64,000 nt of DNA from Lepus europaeus. Its lineage: Eukaryota > Chordata > Mammalia > Lagomorpha > Leporidae. The notes under the pieces were generated by a model that was not told the origin of the DNA, did not search any database, and saw only the letters and a program-made list of their open reading frames with translations. The stretch is taken from assembly GCF_033115175.1 (NCBI RefSeq), contig NC_084830.1:43965409-44029408 (forward strand), written 5' to 3'. Below, piece by piece: positions 40,991 to 52,503 of the stretch. Each line of letters begins with the position of its first letter. Position 1 is the first letter of the stretch. The position numbers and the translations under genes were made by a program.

Positions 40991-41429
40991 AAAAAAGGGG
41001 AAATAGCAATACTGAAGTATTTGAACGCAGTAGTAGGAAATAGAATGAGAGAAATTGTGAAGCAAGCACTACAGGTATTTCTATTACCCCACTGAATAGT
41101 AAAGAAAGAGGTAGGTGATTCCAGGGATGACTCAGTAGCTCGGCGAAGCCTGTGCATCCAGGCTATTTTTGCTTTTGCTCCACAGTCTCAGTGCTATGTT
41201 CTCTCTCTCATGCTCATCATTGTTGGTTGCAAGGTGACTGGTTTTACAGTCTACACTTACAACAAAGGTTTTACAGTCTACACTTACAACAAAAAAAAAG
41301 GCGAAAAGACAGTCTCGGAACATTTTCTTTTGCTGCCTGATTTTTTTTTTTAAAATGAGGAAACACAATATCTTTCCCAGAAGTACACTCAGAACATCAT
41401 CTCTTATGCCTTATTAGCCAGAACTATAA

Positions 41430-41600
41430 ACCTGGCAACATCATTCATTCAGTAAAGATTTATTTGATGTTTCTGTGAGGTGGGCCCTAAAGACAGACAC
41501 AACTCCTAGCCTGGAAGAACTTGAAACCTAGAAGGAAAAGCACACAACAAACAGATAATTACAGTAAAATATGATGAATTTATCATCATACATTGATAAC
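41430..41600. repeat. L2-like fragment
   Basis: CATTCATTCAGTAAAGATTT followed by GGGCCCTAAAGACAGACAC and a TAGCCTGGAAGAACTTG segment fits an old L2 end. It is the target of the next SINE. Confidence 0.45.
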
Positions 41601-41613
41601 CCCATTAGGATTT

Positions 41614-41971
41614 TTTTTTAATTTTTATTTTATTTTATTTTTTATTTTTTAATTTTTGACAGGCAGAGTGGACAGTGAGGGAGAGAGAGAGACAGAGAGA
41701 AAGGTCTTCCTTTGCCGTTGGTTCCCTCCAATGGCCGCCGCAGCTGGCGCGCTGAGGATCCGATGGCAGGAGCCAGGTGCTTCTCCTGGTCTCCCATGCG
41801 GTGCAGGGCCCAAGGACTTGGGCCATCCTCCACTGCACTCCCTGGCCACAGCAGAGAGCTGGCCTGGAAGAGGGGCAACCGGGACAGAATCCGGTGCCCC
41901 GACCGGGACTAGAACCCGATGTGCCGGCGCCGCAAGGCAGAGGATTAGCCTGTTGAGCCACATCACCGGCC
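41614..41971 (-). repeat. Young-type CSINE with perfect target duplication
   Basis: Antisense younger-class copy (GACAGGCAGAGTGGACAGTG; GCGCGCTGAGGATCCGATGG). Exact 13-bp CCCATTAGGATTT on both sides (41601-41613, 41972-41984) marks a recent insertion. Confidence 0.96.
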
Positions 41972-42129
41972 CCCATTAGGATTTAACCTCATATTTAAGC
42001 CACCACCTCACCCGCAGCATAGACACCCAGAACGGACCACTCACTGACTTGATACACTCCCTCACCTGTTTAACGAACCAACCGACCCCCTAACCAACCG
42101 ATCCCTCTCAAGGATGTATTTCAAAGTCG

Positions 42130-42345
42130 GATGTTAACATCAGGTTTCATTGCAGTTTTACAGGTATGTCTTCAGTGGGCAATGTTTGTGTTCACGTGGT
42201 ACTTCCTGGCTGATTCTTTTGTGTTAGGAACCCTGAGCACTGACAGTGTTGATCAAACAGTTGCTCAGGGTGAGATTGTAACCGTCTGCTGTTCCAACTT
42301 CAGCCTCTTGCTCTCCCTCTCCAGGGGCTGGAGGATGTGGTCAGG
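42130..42345. repeat. Unidentified repeat, copy 2
   Basis: Diverged relative of 33030-33240: ACAGGTATG, GTGTT, CACTGACAGTGTTGATCAAAC, GGTGAGATTGTAA, CTTCAGCCTC and CTCCAGGGGC in the same order. Confidence 0.4.
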
Positions 42346-43298
42346 CAGTGAGCATGGCTGCAGGCCAGCACAGGAGCCTGGGGGGCTTGCACAATGTACA
42401 TGGGGAACGTTTGGACAAACTGGAGCTTCTGGAAAAATCAGAGAGCAAAGCCCCAGCCCTGAGGGGGGAAAAAAAAAAAACCATCAATGGACACCACCAG
42501 GCCCGAACAACGGCTGGGCCACTTGTGGCAACATAAAAGGCCAACATCCCGGCCGTGAGTAATGTGCTCTTGGCAGCTGTTTAAAGGGGCCTAAAACCCC
42601 ACTGGCTCCCAGACCCAGCCGGACGGGCCAGGTGCAGGCTGACAGGAGAGCTGTGTTGACTCTAAAGGCCAGAGATGTTATTTTGAGGTTTGACTGTTTA
42701 TGTGTCATTACTGCTAATTTCCATGAGCTTGCAGGCCTTGCTCTGTCAACCCCATCCCCTGGTGGTGAGACCGAGCTACACACGAAGGCTACTCACCCAC
42801 CTCCCCCTACTCCCGAGTTTTTGTTTGATGAGAATCATTTCTGGGAATACAACGATCTTTGTGTGCAAGTTTCTCCAGCAGTTTCAGTTTAGGTTTGCGG
42901 GCCCCCTCTTCTCTGAAGTCTGTCCCTGAGTAGGAGCAAGGCTGCCAGGGACACAAACAGTTCTCATCTTCTCGTTCCCCTTCTCTTTCAAAGGCTTGCA
43001 ACTATTAAGACAGTGGCCCGTGCAAATATTGAACAGTATGAGCTTTCTTTTATACAGTTAGAAAATTAAATGGGGATGCTTCGATTCATAAGACAAAAAA
43101 AAAAATAGCACATAGGATTAAATTTGACAGGAAATGCACAGGAAACCAAGGGTTCCCCTGCCATGGACATTTTAGTCTGTTCACCGGGCTGCCCTTGACC
43201 ATGTGTGCTCATCTGATGTGGTCCCTGGTCCTAACTTTTCTGCTCCTGAGCTTCTCATTGTGCAAAATTCTAAACATATACAAAGTATATGAGCCTCC
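42346..43298. other. Non-coding, no gene recognised
   Basis: Unique DNA with an A-run near 42469-42480. No gene features. Confidence 0.4.
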
Positions 43299-43622
43299 AT
43301 GGGGTGGGTGCTTTGGTGTAGTGGGTTGGGCCTCCACCTGCGGCACTGGCATCCCATGTGGTCACCAGTTCGAATCCTGGCTGCTCCACTTCTGATCCAC
43401 CTCTCTGTTGTGGCCTGGAAGAGCAGTGGAAGATGGCCCAAGTCCTGGGGCCCCTGCACCCACATGGGAGATCCGGAAGAAGCTCCTGGCTTCAGATTGG
43501 GTCAGCTCTGGACACGGCGGCCATTTGGGGAATGAACCAGGGGATGGAAGACCTTAATCTCTGTCTTTCCCTCTCTGTGACTCTGCCTCTCAAATAAATA
43601 ATAAATAAATCTTTAAAAACAA
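43299..43622 (+). repeat. CSINE, full-length
   Basis: Sense, GGGGTGGGTGCTTTGGTG to AATAAATAATAAATAAATC. ATGAGCCTCCAT before and ATGAGCCCTCATG after suggest a target duplication. Confidence 0.93.
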
Positions 43623-43639
43623 AAACAAAACAGAACAAA

Positions 43640-43990
43640 GAATGAGCCCTCATGTACCCACCACATCCTGCTGCTTCTATATATTTATATCTCTACTCAC
43701 TCTCACTACACTGCTGTATTTTTTGCACGTTTTAAAGGTGGAACTTGCACACATTGAGATGCACAGCTCTTAGCTGTCTGAGTTTGATGGAGGCTGTGTC
43801 ACCCTTGTAACCTCTACCCATCACAGTAGAATTTCCATGTCCCCTGAAATTGTCCTCGTGTGTCTTCCCAGTCACCTCCCCTAGGCAACCATTGCTCTGG
43901 TGTTTTTTTTGGGGGGTGGGGCAGCCTGTTTCAGAACTGACAAAGATTCTTCTGATCTGTACCCTATCTCTGAACTCTACTCTCAGTTTC
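43640..43990 (-). repeat. Old L1 3' UTR fragment
   Basis: TGTACCCACCAC, TTGTAACCTCTACCCATCAC and TCCCCTAGGCAACCATTGC resemble antisense of L1M 3' UTRs. Strongly diverged. Confidence 0.4.
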
Positions 43991-44648
43991 CTAAGACAAG
44001 AGATGTCTTATCTGCAGAGACAATACACCACATCTCCTGGTAGGTGCTAAAGGATGGACACATTAGCCCTCTCCAGTTGGATCTTGCCATTTCACTGAGG
44101 GCCCTGGAGATACAGACAGTAGTCTCAAAGAGGGTCCCTCTTCCAAGGTTGGGTCCCATGGCCAGCTGGGGTGGAGACCTCTCAACACTTTCACCCTGGG
44201 GCCTGTTGTAGATGGTGCCAGCTAGGGAGGATAAGGCGGCGATGCGCTGTTACAAGCACATCTCACTTGGGAAATCTTGGTCTGCGAACACGCCCTTCCA
44301 CCTGCCCTCAACCGCCAGGGCTTATTCTCACTGTTTGGAGTTCACCTGCCTGAGCCAGCTCCCCTGATCTTTTCTCCTTCTTGGCTGTGACTCTGCTCTT
44401 GCGTCTTAGTCTGAGGCTGGTCCTGACCTGGCTGATGGAGGCACAAGGCCCCTTCTTCATGTTCTGATTGTCAGCCTCTCTGCTGAGGCCTGGGTTTGAA
44501 TGCTGGCAAGTGCCCCCTCAAACAAAGACTGGGATGTATTTTTCCTACAGTTAACAGTATGGCGTTGTCTTCTTTGAGGTAAGGCGGTGATTTTTTGATG
44601 TAGCTCTGGGTATCAGCAGAGAGGATGAATATTTGTTGAAGATCTTTT
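43991..44648. other. Non-coding, nothing recognised
   Basis: Unique sequence, no gene features. Confidence 0.4.
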
Positions 44649-44972
44649 TTTTTTTTTTTGAAAGGTTAATTTTATTTATTTGAAAGGTAGAGTGACAGAG
44701 AGAGGAAGAAGCAAAAAGAGATATCTTTCATCTTGCTTGTTCACTCTCCAGATGTCTACAACAGCTGGGGCCGGGCTAGGCTGAAGGCAGGAGCTAGAAC
44801 TCCCTCCAGGTCTCCCATGTGAGTATCTGGACCCTCATCTGCTGCCTTCCCAGATGCATTGGCAGGGAGCTGGATAAGAAGCAGAGCAGCCAGGATTAGA
44901 GCTGGGGCTTCCATGAGGGATGCCAGCATCGCAAGCTGCAGTGTAACCCGCAGTGTCACAAAGCTGGCCCCT
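44649..44972 (-). repeat. CSINE, diverged
   Basis: Antisense, from a T-run and AAAGGTTAATTTTATTTATT to GTGTCACAAAGCTGGCCCC. Confidence 0.88.
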
Positions 44973-45178
44973 GGTGAGCATCTTTTATATGCCAAGCTCT
45001 GCAGCAGCCTCTTAGGTAAGGAAGCAGCAAAATGCACCCCAAATAGCTGGCTTCTGTTTGTTGCTTAGCAGACCTTGGATCCTTGAGATAAACTAGGGCT
45101 TGGCTATTGTGCTAGCTATACATGTTGGGCACTTTATACACTTTTTCTCACCTAGTGCTTTTGAAATAGCCATTCTAG

Positions 45179-45530
45179 CTGGCACCTCGGCTCAATAGGC
45201 TAATCCTCCACCTGCGGCGCCAGCACACCGGGTTCTAGTCCCAGTCGGGGCGCCGGATTCTGTCCCGGTTGCCCCTCTTCCAGGCCAGCTCTCTGCTGTG
45301 GCCAGGGAGTGCAGTGGAGGATGGTCCAAGTGCTTGGGCCCTGCACCCGCATGGGAGACCAGGAGAAGCACCTGGCTACTGCCTTCTGCTCAACGCGGTG
45401 CACCGGCCGCAGCGCGCCGGCTGTGGCGGCCATTGGAGGGTGAACCAACAGCAAAAGGAAGACCTTTCTCTCTGTCTCTCTCTCTCACTGTCCACTCTGC
45501 CTGTCAAAAAAAAAAAGAAAGAAAGAAAGA
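45179..45530 (+). repeat. Young-type CSINE with perfect 16-bp target duplication
   Basis: Sense younger-class copy: GGCTAATCCTCCACCTGCGG, GGGTTCTAGTCCCAGTCGGG, tail (A)n(GAAA)n. GAAATAGCCATTCTAG is repeated exactly at 45163-45178 and 45529-45544, so the insertion is recent and its limits exact. Confidence 0.97.
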
Positions 45531-45629
45531 AATAGCCATTCTAGTGTTCAGAGGAAAAGAGTGAGAACACACATTTAAAGTGTACCAATTTCTACCTGAC
45601 ATCACGGGCTATGAAGCAGCCACTCATAG

Positions 45630-45950
45630 GGTCAGTGTTTGGTGCAGTATTTAAGATGGTGCTTGGGGTGTCCACATCCCATATCAGCGTCCTGACTCTG
45701 CTTGTACTCCAACTTCCTGCTAACACACACCCTGGGAGGCAGCAGTGAAGGCTCAAGTAACTGGCTCCCTGCCATCCACGTAGAAGATCTGGATTGAGTC
45801 CTGGGTTCCTGGTTTCAGCCTGCCTCAACGTTCGCTATTGTGGACAACTGGGGAGTGGGCCAGTGGATGGAAGATCTCTCTGTCTCTCTGTTTTCCCTTT
45901 CTACATCTCTGCCTTTTAACTAAAACAAAAACAAATAAACACAATTTGTA
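45630..45950 (+). repeat. Old CSINE subfamily
   Basis: Sense: GGTCAGTGTTTGGTGCAGTA, CACCCTGGGAGGCAGCAGTG and ATCTGGATTGAGTCCTGGG; tail CTGCCTTTTAACTAAAAC. Confidence 0.8.
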
Positions 45951-45964
45951 AAAAAGAAGTAGGT

Positions 45965-46085
45965 ACTACCATTCTATTATTACCTCCTCTCGAGGCTCAA
46001 ATGTGTTGATTAATACACGTGAGGTTTTGAGAGTAGCACCTGTCCCATAGAAAGGCGCATGTGAACATTTGCTTTGATTATTAGT
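45965..46085 (+). repeat. Probable MIR fragment
   Basis: TATTATTACCTCCTCTCGAGG, GTTGATTAATACACGTGAGG and GCACCTGTCCCATAG follow the MIR 3' half. Confidence 0.5.
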
Positions 46086-46249
46086 TCATTTGCTTGAGAT
46101 TTCTTGGCCAGTGAGCAACATGGAATGGGTCTTAAACTGGTGTTCTTTCCCCTGCCACACTCCCCCAGGTTTGGTTTCTGAATTCGTGGACCCAGAAGAC
46201 TCAGCAGGAATCTTGGCTTAGTTCTGGTGTTTGGCAGTGGAATGGTGGG

Positions 46250-46620
46250 ATCTGGAATTTATAATGGAATGAGAGAGCTTTCTGCCAAGACAGCGGATGT
46301 CTCTGTCCGTGCAGGCTGTGTAACAGAAGCTTTGGAATAACAAATGTATTTTCTCCCAGTTCTGCAGGCCTGGAATTCCACCATTAAGGGGCTGGCAGAG
46401 TCTTTGTCCAGTGAGGGCTGGCTTGCTGGTTCTGTGTTTCCAGGTGGCAGAGAGGGCAAAGGAGCTCTGTTAGGAGGATACCAATCCCTTCCATAGGCTT
46501 CCACCCTTATGGCCTAACTGCTTCCCAAAGGCACCACCTCCAAATACTGTGACACTCAGGGTTAGGTTGTGAAGATGGGAATGGGGTGGGGGGTGGAAAA
46601 AGGCATCCCGTCTATACTAG
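46250..46620 (+). repeat. Ancient interspersed repeat, family uncertain
   Basis: TCCCAGTTCTGCAGGCCTGG, GGGCTGGCAGAGTCTTTGTC, TTATGGCCTAACTGCTTCCC and AAAGGCACCACCTCCAAATA follow a very common old mammalian repeat whose name I cannot give with confidence. Confidence 0.5.
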
Positions 46621-47740
46621 TTGAGAAGTCTGCCTCGGTTCTGTCCCCTGGAACACAATCTGCATTGCCGTCTTCCTTACAAAGGCTGTGCTCAGAGACT
46701 TGGTCAATTAGACGACTGTTCAATGCAGGTGTACCCAAGGCATAATGTCTTTAGGAAATTAGTGATTCTAAAGATTGGTTAAGCACCAGTTGTGTGTAGA
46801 GGCAATTGAACAGCAGATTTCTGGAATAATCTTTGCCATGGCCTAGATGCCCTTCCTTCCACCTCTTCTCTGATTTCATCTTCTGTCCTCCCATTGGCTC
46901 ACCGTACTCCAGCCTCCAGCCCATGACACATCTCAGGACCTGGACCAGGAAGCACAGGTGCCTGTCTCGGCCTGGCTCATAGCTGGTTCTTTCCCATAGT
47001 TTAAGTTTCAGCTCCCAGACCCCCATCCTCAGAGAGGCTTGACTATCCCCAAACCACTCCCATATCCATCATATCCATGCTGTTCTTTTTTTTTTTTTTT
47101 TTTTTTAACTATGTCACCCTGTTTATTTCTCACCTACTACTAATCTAGGCTGAAATTGCTCTACAGTGACTTAGGAAGCTACACAAAGGGCAGAAACTTT
47201 AGTCTGATTATTTAATCTACATCCTCCTAGCCTAGAGCAAGGCTCTCAGTGTTTGTTGAATGCATGATGCTCAACAGTAACCATAATGATAGTGATATTG
47301 ACTGCGGCTTTCCTACCACCCATAGTCACGTGGTCCTGTCGATAACCAGAGACAAAGGGTGGGCAATTATTCTGATGTTGCAGAAGGAGAAACTGAGTCT
47401 GACCTCTGAACGCAGAGCTTTGTCCTATTCTCCTTTTGAAACTGTTTGCATCCTTCACTGCATGCCTAGCCCTCGACTGGAAGCTGCAAGGGTTAACACC
47501 CTCTTTATTGTGAGGAAGTCTGTTCTCTTAAGCTTTCGTAGGCTTATGTCATAGCAGGACCAAAAGGTGTCTTTGAAACAGTGAATAAAGGTTCCTCATA
47601 AGAGTCTTCAGCAAGAAATGCTGGATCTGCTGCAGTTTTGTAGGTCTTTGAACCAGGAAGCGTTTTCCCCACCTTTTGTGGATCCTGAAGTAGAAGGATT
47701 GGCAAAATGATCCTTTAGTCCTTGATCTCGTCACTGGAAA
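46621..47740. other. Non-coding, no gene recognised
   Basis: Unique DNA with a 20-base T-run at about 47087-47106. No gene features. Confidence 0.4.
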
Positions 47741-47749
47741 AGGAAGTAG

Positions 47750-48075
47750 GGTTTGAGGCCGGCACTGTGGCACAGTGGGTTAAAGCCCTGGCCTAAAGCG
47801 CCAGCATCCCATATGGGCGCCGGTTCTAGTCCCAGCTGCTCCTCTTCCGATCCAGCTCTCTGCTGTGGCCTGGGATAGCAGTGGAGGATGGCCCAAGTCC
47901 TTGGGCCCCTGTGCCCGCATGGGAGACCCAGAGGAGGCTCCTGGCTCCTGGCTTCGGATCGGTGTAGCTTTGGCCAATGTGGCCATCTGGGGAGTGAACC
48001 AGCTGATAGAAGACCTCTCTCTCTGTCTCTGCCTCTCTCTGTAACTCTGTCTTTAAAATAAATAAAATAAATCTG
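47750..48075 (+). repeat. CSINE, full-length, long GAAA tail
   Basis: Sense, GAGGCCGGCACTGTGGCAC to AAAATAAATCTGG, continuing into the GAAA tract. GAAAAGGAAGTAG occurs just before it and after the GAAA tract, giving the target duplication. Confidence 0.95.
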
Positions 48076-48131
48076 GAAGAGAGAAAGAAGGAAAGAAAGA
48101 AAGAGAGAGAGAGAGAGAAAGAAAGAAAGAG

Positions 48132-48178
<47 letters not shown>

Positions 48179-48180
48179 AA
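48076..48180. repeat. (GAAA)n/(GA)n tract
   Basis: About 100 bp of GAAA and GA units that grew from the tail of the CSINE before it. Purine-only strand; length-variable. Confidence 0.95.
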
Positions 48181-48372
48181 AGGAAGTAGAGGCTAGCCAT
48201 GTTGGTTTGGGGAGGGGCAAACTGTCCCTTATGGAAGAACTGGACATGGGTGGTGCGTGGAGATGGGTGACTCTTCTCTGGGTGGTGGGTGCTCTGTGTG
48301 ACAGGTGATGAATGTGTCCTATCTGAGGACAAATTTTTTTTAAGACTCAGTTTTGAAAAATAACACACACAG

Positions 48373-48720
48373 GGCCGGCGCCATGGCTCACTGGGCTAAT
48401 CCTCCGCCTGCGGCGCCGACACACCGGGTTCTAGTCCCAGTTGGGGCATCGGTTCTGTCCTGGTTGCTCCTCTTCCAGTCCAGCTCTCTGCTGTGGCCCG
48501 GGAAGGCAGTGGAGGACGGCCCAGGTTCTTGGGCCCTGCACCCACATAGGAGACCAGGAGGAAGCACCTGGCTCTTGGCTTCGGATCGGCGCAGAGTACT
48601 GGCAATAGCGGCCATTTGGGGAGTGAACCAACGGAAGGAAGACCTTTGTCTCTCTCTCTCTCTCACTGTCTAACTCTGCCTGTCAAAAAAAAAAAAAAAA
48701 AAGAAAGAAAGAAAGAAAAA
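48373..48720 (+). repeat. Young-type CSINE
   Basis: Sense, begins GGGCCGGCGCCATGGCTCAC, near consensus for the younger class; tail A-run plus GAAA units. AAAATAACA flanks both sides. Confidence 0.95.
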
Positions 48721-48827
48721 AGAAAATAACATGCATATAAAAGTCAGTGTTGATTATTCTTTGCATTTCAAAAAGATTCTTCAAATGATAAGATTTATTT
48801 TTTCTTTTTCTTTCTTTTTTTTTTTTT

Positions 48828-49255
48828 TTAGATTTATTTACTTATTTGAAAGGCAGAGTTACAGACAGAGGCAAGACAGAAAGAGAGAGAGAGATTGATT
48901 TTCAGTCCACTGGTTCCCTCCCTAATGGCTTCAATGGCCAAGCCTGGGCCAGGAGCCAGGAGCTTTCTTCCAGGTCTCCCACATGGGTGCAGGGGCCGAA
49001 GCACTTGGGCCATCTTCTGCTGCTTTCCCAGGTGCATTAGTAAGGAGCTGGATCAGATATGGAGCAACCAGCCGTAGCGGCTATTTGAGGGGTGAACCAA
49101 TGGAAGGAAGACCTTTCTCTCTCTCTCACTGTCTAACTCTGCCTGTGAAAAAAAAAAAAAAAAAAAAGAAAAAAAGAAGTGGAGCAACCGGGACTTGAAC
49201 CAGTACACATATGGGATGCCAGCAGTTTAACCCACTATGCCACAGCATCAGTTCC
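48828..49255 (-). repeat. CSINE interrupted by a truncated younger CSINE
   Basis: Antisense copy in two parts (48828-49070 and about 49178-49255) ending ATGCCACAGCATCAGTTCC. The gap holds a 5'-truncated sense CSINE. Confidence 0.92.
49071..49177 (+). repeat. 5'-truncated young CSINE nested in another CSINE
   Basis: Only the last ~70 bases of the younger class (GGTGAACCAATGGAAGGAAG, then CT repeat and CTGTGAAAAA) plus A-tail. TGGAGCAACC of the host element is present on both sides. Confidence 0.9.
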
Positions 49256-49836
49256 AAAAGGTTGATTTTAATCTCCACTAAGTTTTGAGTCCAGCAGGCA
49301 CTTTCACGGACAGTCTCCTGTGTAGTCCTCACCACACTCTTTCCACGGAGGTGGGTATTTTACCTACACTTTGCAGGCAGTGACCAGCGGGAGAGGGAGA
49401 GGGAGAGGGAGATTGGGTTTCAATCCAGTGTTCTTTTTAAAGCCGGGCATGGTCCGACCACACACGGTGCGGTTCTGTCTCGTGAAGGAGTTGTTTGTGC
49501 TCGCGTTTTCAGGAACTCTTCCCTCCGCCAGCCACCGTGTACTGCCCCGGTGTCATACCCATCTTTCAGGCCCTCATTCTGCGCATCAGCGCGCTGGGCT
49601 CTCACTTGCCCCCGAGCGCAGGGCGCTGGCTCCGCCCGGCCCGTGCCCACGGCTGGCCCGCGTTTAGAAATCCGCTCTGCTTAAAGAGAGATGAGGACAG
49701 TTTGAAGGGACGGAAAACAACCCGCTACAATTAACATGTCAATAGCGGCAACTTGAAACCCAAAGTTGAGCAATTCGGGCTTGTGTGAACAAATAATTGA
49801 AATGAGACGTCAAGCCCCTTACTTGGGCGTGGGGAG
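49256..49836. other. Non-coding, moderately GC-rich
   Basis: 49.43-49.68 kb has clustered CpGs but no gene feature I can support. Confidence 0.4.
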
Positions 49837-49858
49837 TGTGTGTGTGTGTGTGTGTGTG

Positions 49859-49911
<53 letters not shown>

Positions 49912-49925
49912 CAGAGAGAGAGGCA
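49837..49925. repeat. Compound (TG)n(AG)n microsatellite
   Basis: About 12 TG units followed directly by about 25 AG units, then AG/GGC variants. It makes false ORFs on both strands. Confidence 0.97.
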
Positions 49926-50483
49926 GAGAGAGGGGGGCTGAGAGGCGCCTGGAGGCTCCCGTGTGACAGCTGGCGGTGGCAGTCACCTTTCCCGGTTCCT
50001 GGGCTCTGCTCACCCATTTGTGCCTGACGCAGAAGGTTCTTTGTCTCAGGTTTGGTCACACCGCGGTGAGGAAAGGGATTTAGTTTAATGGCTGAGTGGG
50101 CAAATGTGGTGGTGCAAGAGGCTTGAACGCTGAAATAGCTGTGTGAAATCTCCTTCCCCGGCATCCCCTGGCGGCACCCAGGCGCACGGGGACACCTTGT
50201 CCCGGGGAGTCTGGCCAGAGGCCAGCAGCCTAGCACGGCAAGTGTGGGTGTTGAATCAACAGTGCAGGTTATGAGTCTCCGGGGACTCTTCTTTGAAGAT
50301 TAGGCAACTCCAGCTAAGAGGACGGGCTTTCCTTCCCGGCTTTACACACTGGGGGAACTCGCTAAAAACAAACAACAGCTTCTCCACTCTCTTTTACAGA
50401 CGTTTTTATTTATTTCTGACTAAGTTGTGTTTACGGAAGGGAGAGAGAATTCCATTGCACATAACGATTTTTCGTCTTTAAAA
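49926..50483. other. Non-coding, nothing recognised
   Basis: Unique sequence between microsatellite and SINE cluster. Confidence 0.4.
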
Positions 50484-50837
50484 AAAATTCATATATAGGT
50501 ATGTATATGTAATTTGAGAAGCAGAGATACAGAGAGAAGACTCGGGGCTGGCGCTATGGTGTAGCAGGTTAAGCACTAGCATCCCATCTGGCTGCTGGTT
50601 CGAGTCCCAGCTGCTCCACTTCCCATCTAGCTCCCTGCTAATTTGCCTGGAAAAGCAGCAGAAGATGGCCCAAGTGCTTGGGCCCCTGCACCCACATGGG
50701 AAGAAGCTCCTGGCTCCTGGCTTCAGCCTGGCCCAGCTTTGGCTGTTGCAACCATTTGGGGGGTGAATCAGTGGGTGGAAGATCTCTCTCTCTCTCTTTC
50801 TCTCTCTAACTGTGCATTTCAAATAAAATAAATAAAC

Positions 50838-50868
<31 letters not shown>

Positions 50869-51126
50869 TCCCATTTGTTGCTGGCTTACTCCCTAAATGC
50901 TCTCAGTAGCCAGGGCTGGGCCAGACCACAGCCAGGAGCTGGGGGCTCAATCCAGGTCTCCTGTATGGGTGACAGGGACTCAACTACCTGAGCCAATGCC
51001 TGCTACCTCCCAGGGTCTGCATTAGCAGGAACCGGGAGTGTACTTGGGACTTGATCACAGGTTTCTTGATTTGAGATGTGGGTTCCCTAACTGGTATCCA
51101 AATCACCAGGCTAAACACCTGTCCCA
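50484..51126 (-). repeat. Old CSINE split by a younger sense CSINE
   Basis: Antisense old-class element, parts 50484-50542 and 50839-51126 (AGCCAATGCCTGCTACCTCC, GGGTCTGCATTAGCAGGAAC). Confidence 0.8.
50543..50838 (+). repeat. CSINE inserted in older CSINE
   Basis: Sense, from CGGGGCTGGCGCTATGGTG to AAATAAAATAAATAAAC, within the GA-rich part of the older antisense copy; ACAGAGAGA occurs on both sides. Confidence 0.92.
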
Positions 51127-51127
51127 G

Positions 51128-52500
51128 CAATTTCTTGTCCTGACTGTTGATATACAATGTAATACTTTATCCAATTTAGCATTTTTTAAAATTTTTGTTC
51201 TAGTACTATTGGTTGAACTCTGTAATTAACACACAATTATTCTTAGGTGTTTAAATTTTAACTGAAAAGTGATCCCTGTTAAATATAAGCTTGGGAATAA
51301 GAGAGGGAGGAGATGTACAGTTTGGGACATGCTAAATTGGACTTGCCCCAAATGGTGGAGTTAGAAACGTGCCAGGGGATTCCAATACAATCCCATCAAG
51401 GTGGCATGTACCAATGCCATCTCTCTAGTGCAAGTGATCAATTTCAGTTCACAACTGATCACACTGATAGGTCTAAGAGTCAAAGGGATCACACAAACAA
51501 GACTAGTGTCTGCTAATACTAACTGATAGAATCAAAAAGGGAGAGAAAGATCCATCATGGGAAGCGGGATACACAGCAGACTCATAGAATGGCAGATGTC
51601 CTAAATAGCACTCTGGCCTCAGAATCAGCCCTTAAGGCATTCGGATATGGCTGAAGAGCCCATGAGAGTATTTTAGGCATGGAAAGCCAAGACACTCTGG
51701 AAAAAAAAAAAGAAGACCTAAATGAAAGATCTCTGTGAGTGAGATCCCAGTGGAAAGAATGGGGCCATCAAAGAAGGAGGTACCTTTCTCTGAAGGGAGG
51801 AGAGAACTTCCACTTTGACTCTGACCCTGTCAGAATAAGATCGAAGTCGGCAAACTCAAAAGGCTTCCATAGCCTTGGCAACTCATGACTAGAGCCCAGG
51901 GAGATTACTGACGCCATAAACAAGAGTGTCAAATTGTTAAGTCAACAACAGGAGTCACTGTATACTTACTTCTCATGTGGGATCTGTCCTTAATGTGTTG
52001 TCCAATGTGAAGTAATGCTATAACTAGTACTGAAACAGTATTTTACACTTTGTGTTTCTGTGTGGTGCAAACTGATGAAATCTTTACTTAGTATATACTG
52101 AATCGATCTTCTGTATATAAAGATAATTGAAAATGAAAAAAAAAACTTGGTTTTAAATTGGAAATTGCATAGAAAATTAATCAATTTTTAAAAAATATCA
52201 TGTAGGATCTCTGTCCTTAATGTGCTGTACATTGTGATTTAATGCTATAACTAGTACTCCAACAGTATTTTTCACTTGGTGTTGCTATGTGAGGGCAAAC
52301 TGTTGAAATCTTTACTTAATATATACTAAAGTGATCTTCTGTATATAAAGAGAATTGAAAATGAATCTTGATGTGAATAGAAGGGAGAGGGAGCCGGAGA
52401 TGGGAGGGTTGCGGGTGGGAGGGAAGTTGGGGGGGGGAAGCCATTGTAATGCATAAGCTGTACTTTGGAAATTTATATTCATTAAATAAAAGTTTAAAAA
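51128..52500 (+). repeat. Rabbit-type L1 3' UTR (5'-truncated LINE-1)
   Basis: 3' end of a lagomorph L1: GTGATCCCTGTTAAATATAA, GAAACGTGCCAGGGGATTCC, GCCATTGTAATGCATAAGC, ending TTCATTAAATAAAAGTTT plus A. The block from CTTAATGTG to AATTGAAAATGAA occurs twice in tandem (51990-52135, 52213-52365), which looks like the family's own structure. No ORF2 remains. Confidence 0.9.
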
Positions 52501-52503
52501 AAA

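Noticed and set aside
47826..48368. 180-codon minus-strand ORF
   Set aside because: Reads through a CSINE and its GAAA tract; the Phe/Leu/Ser repeats are microsatellite translation.
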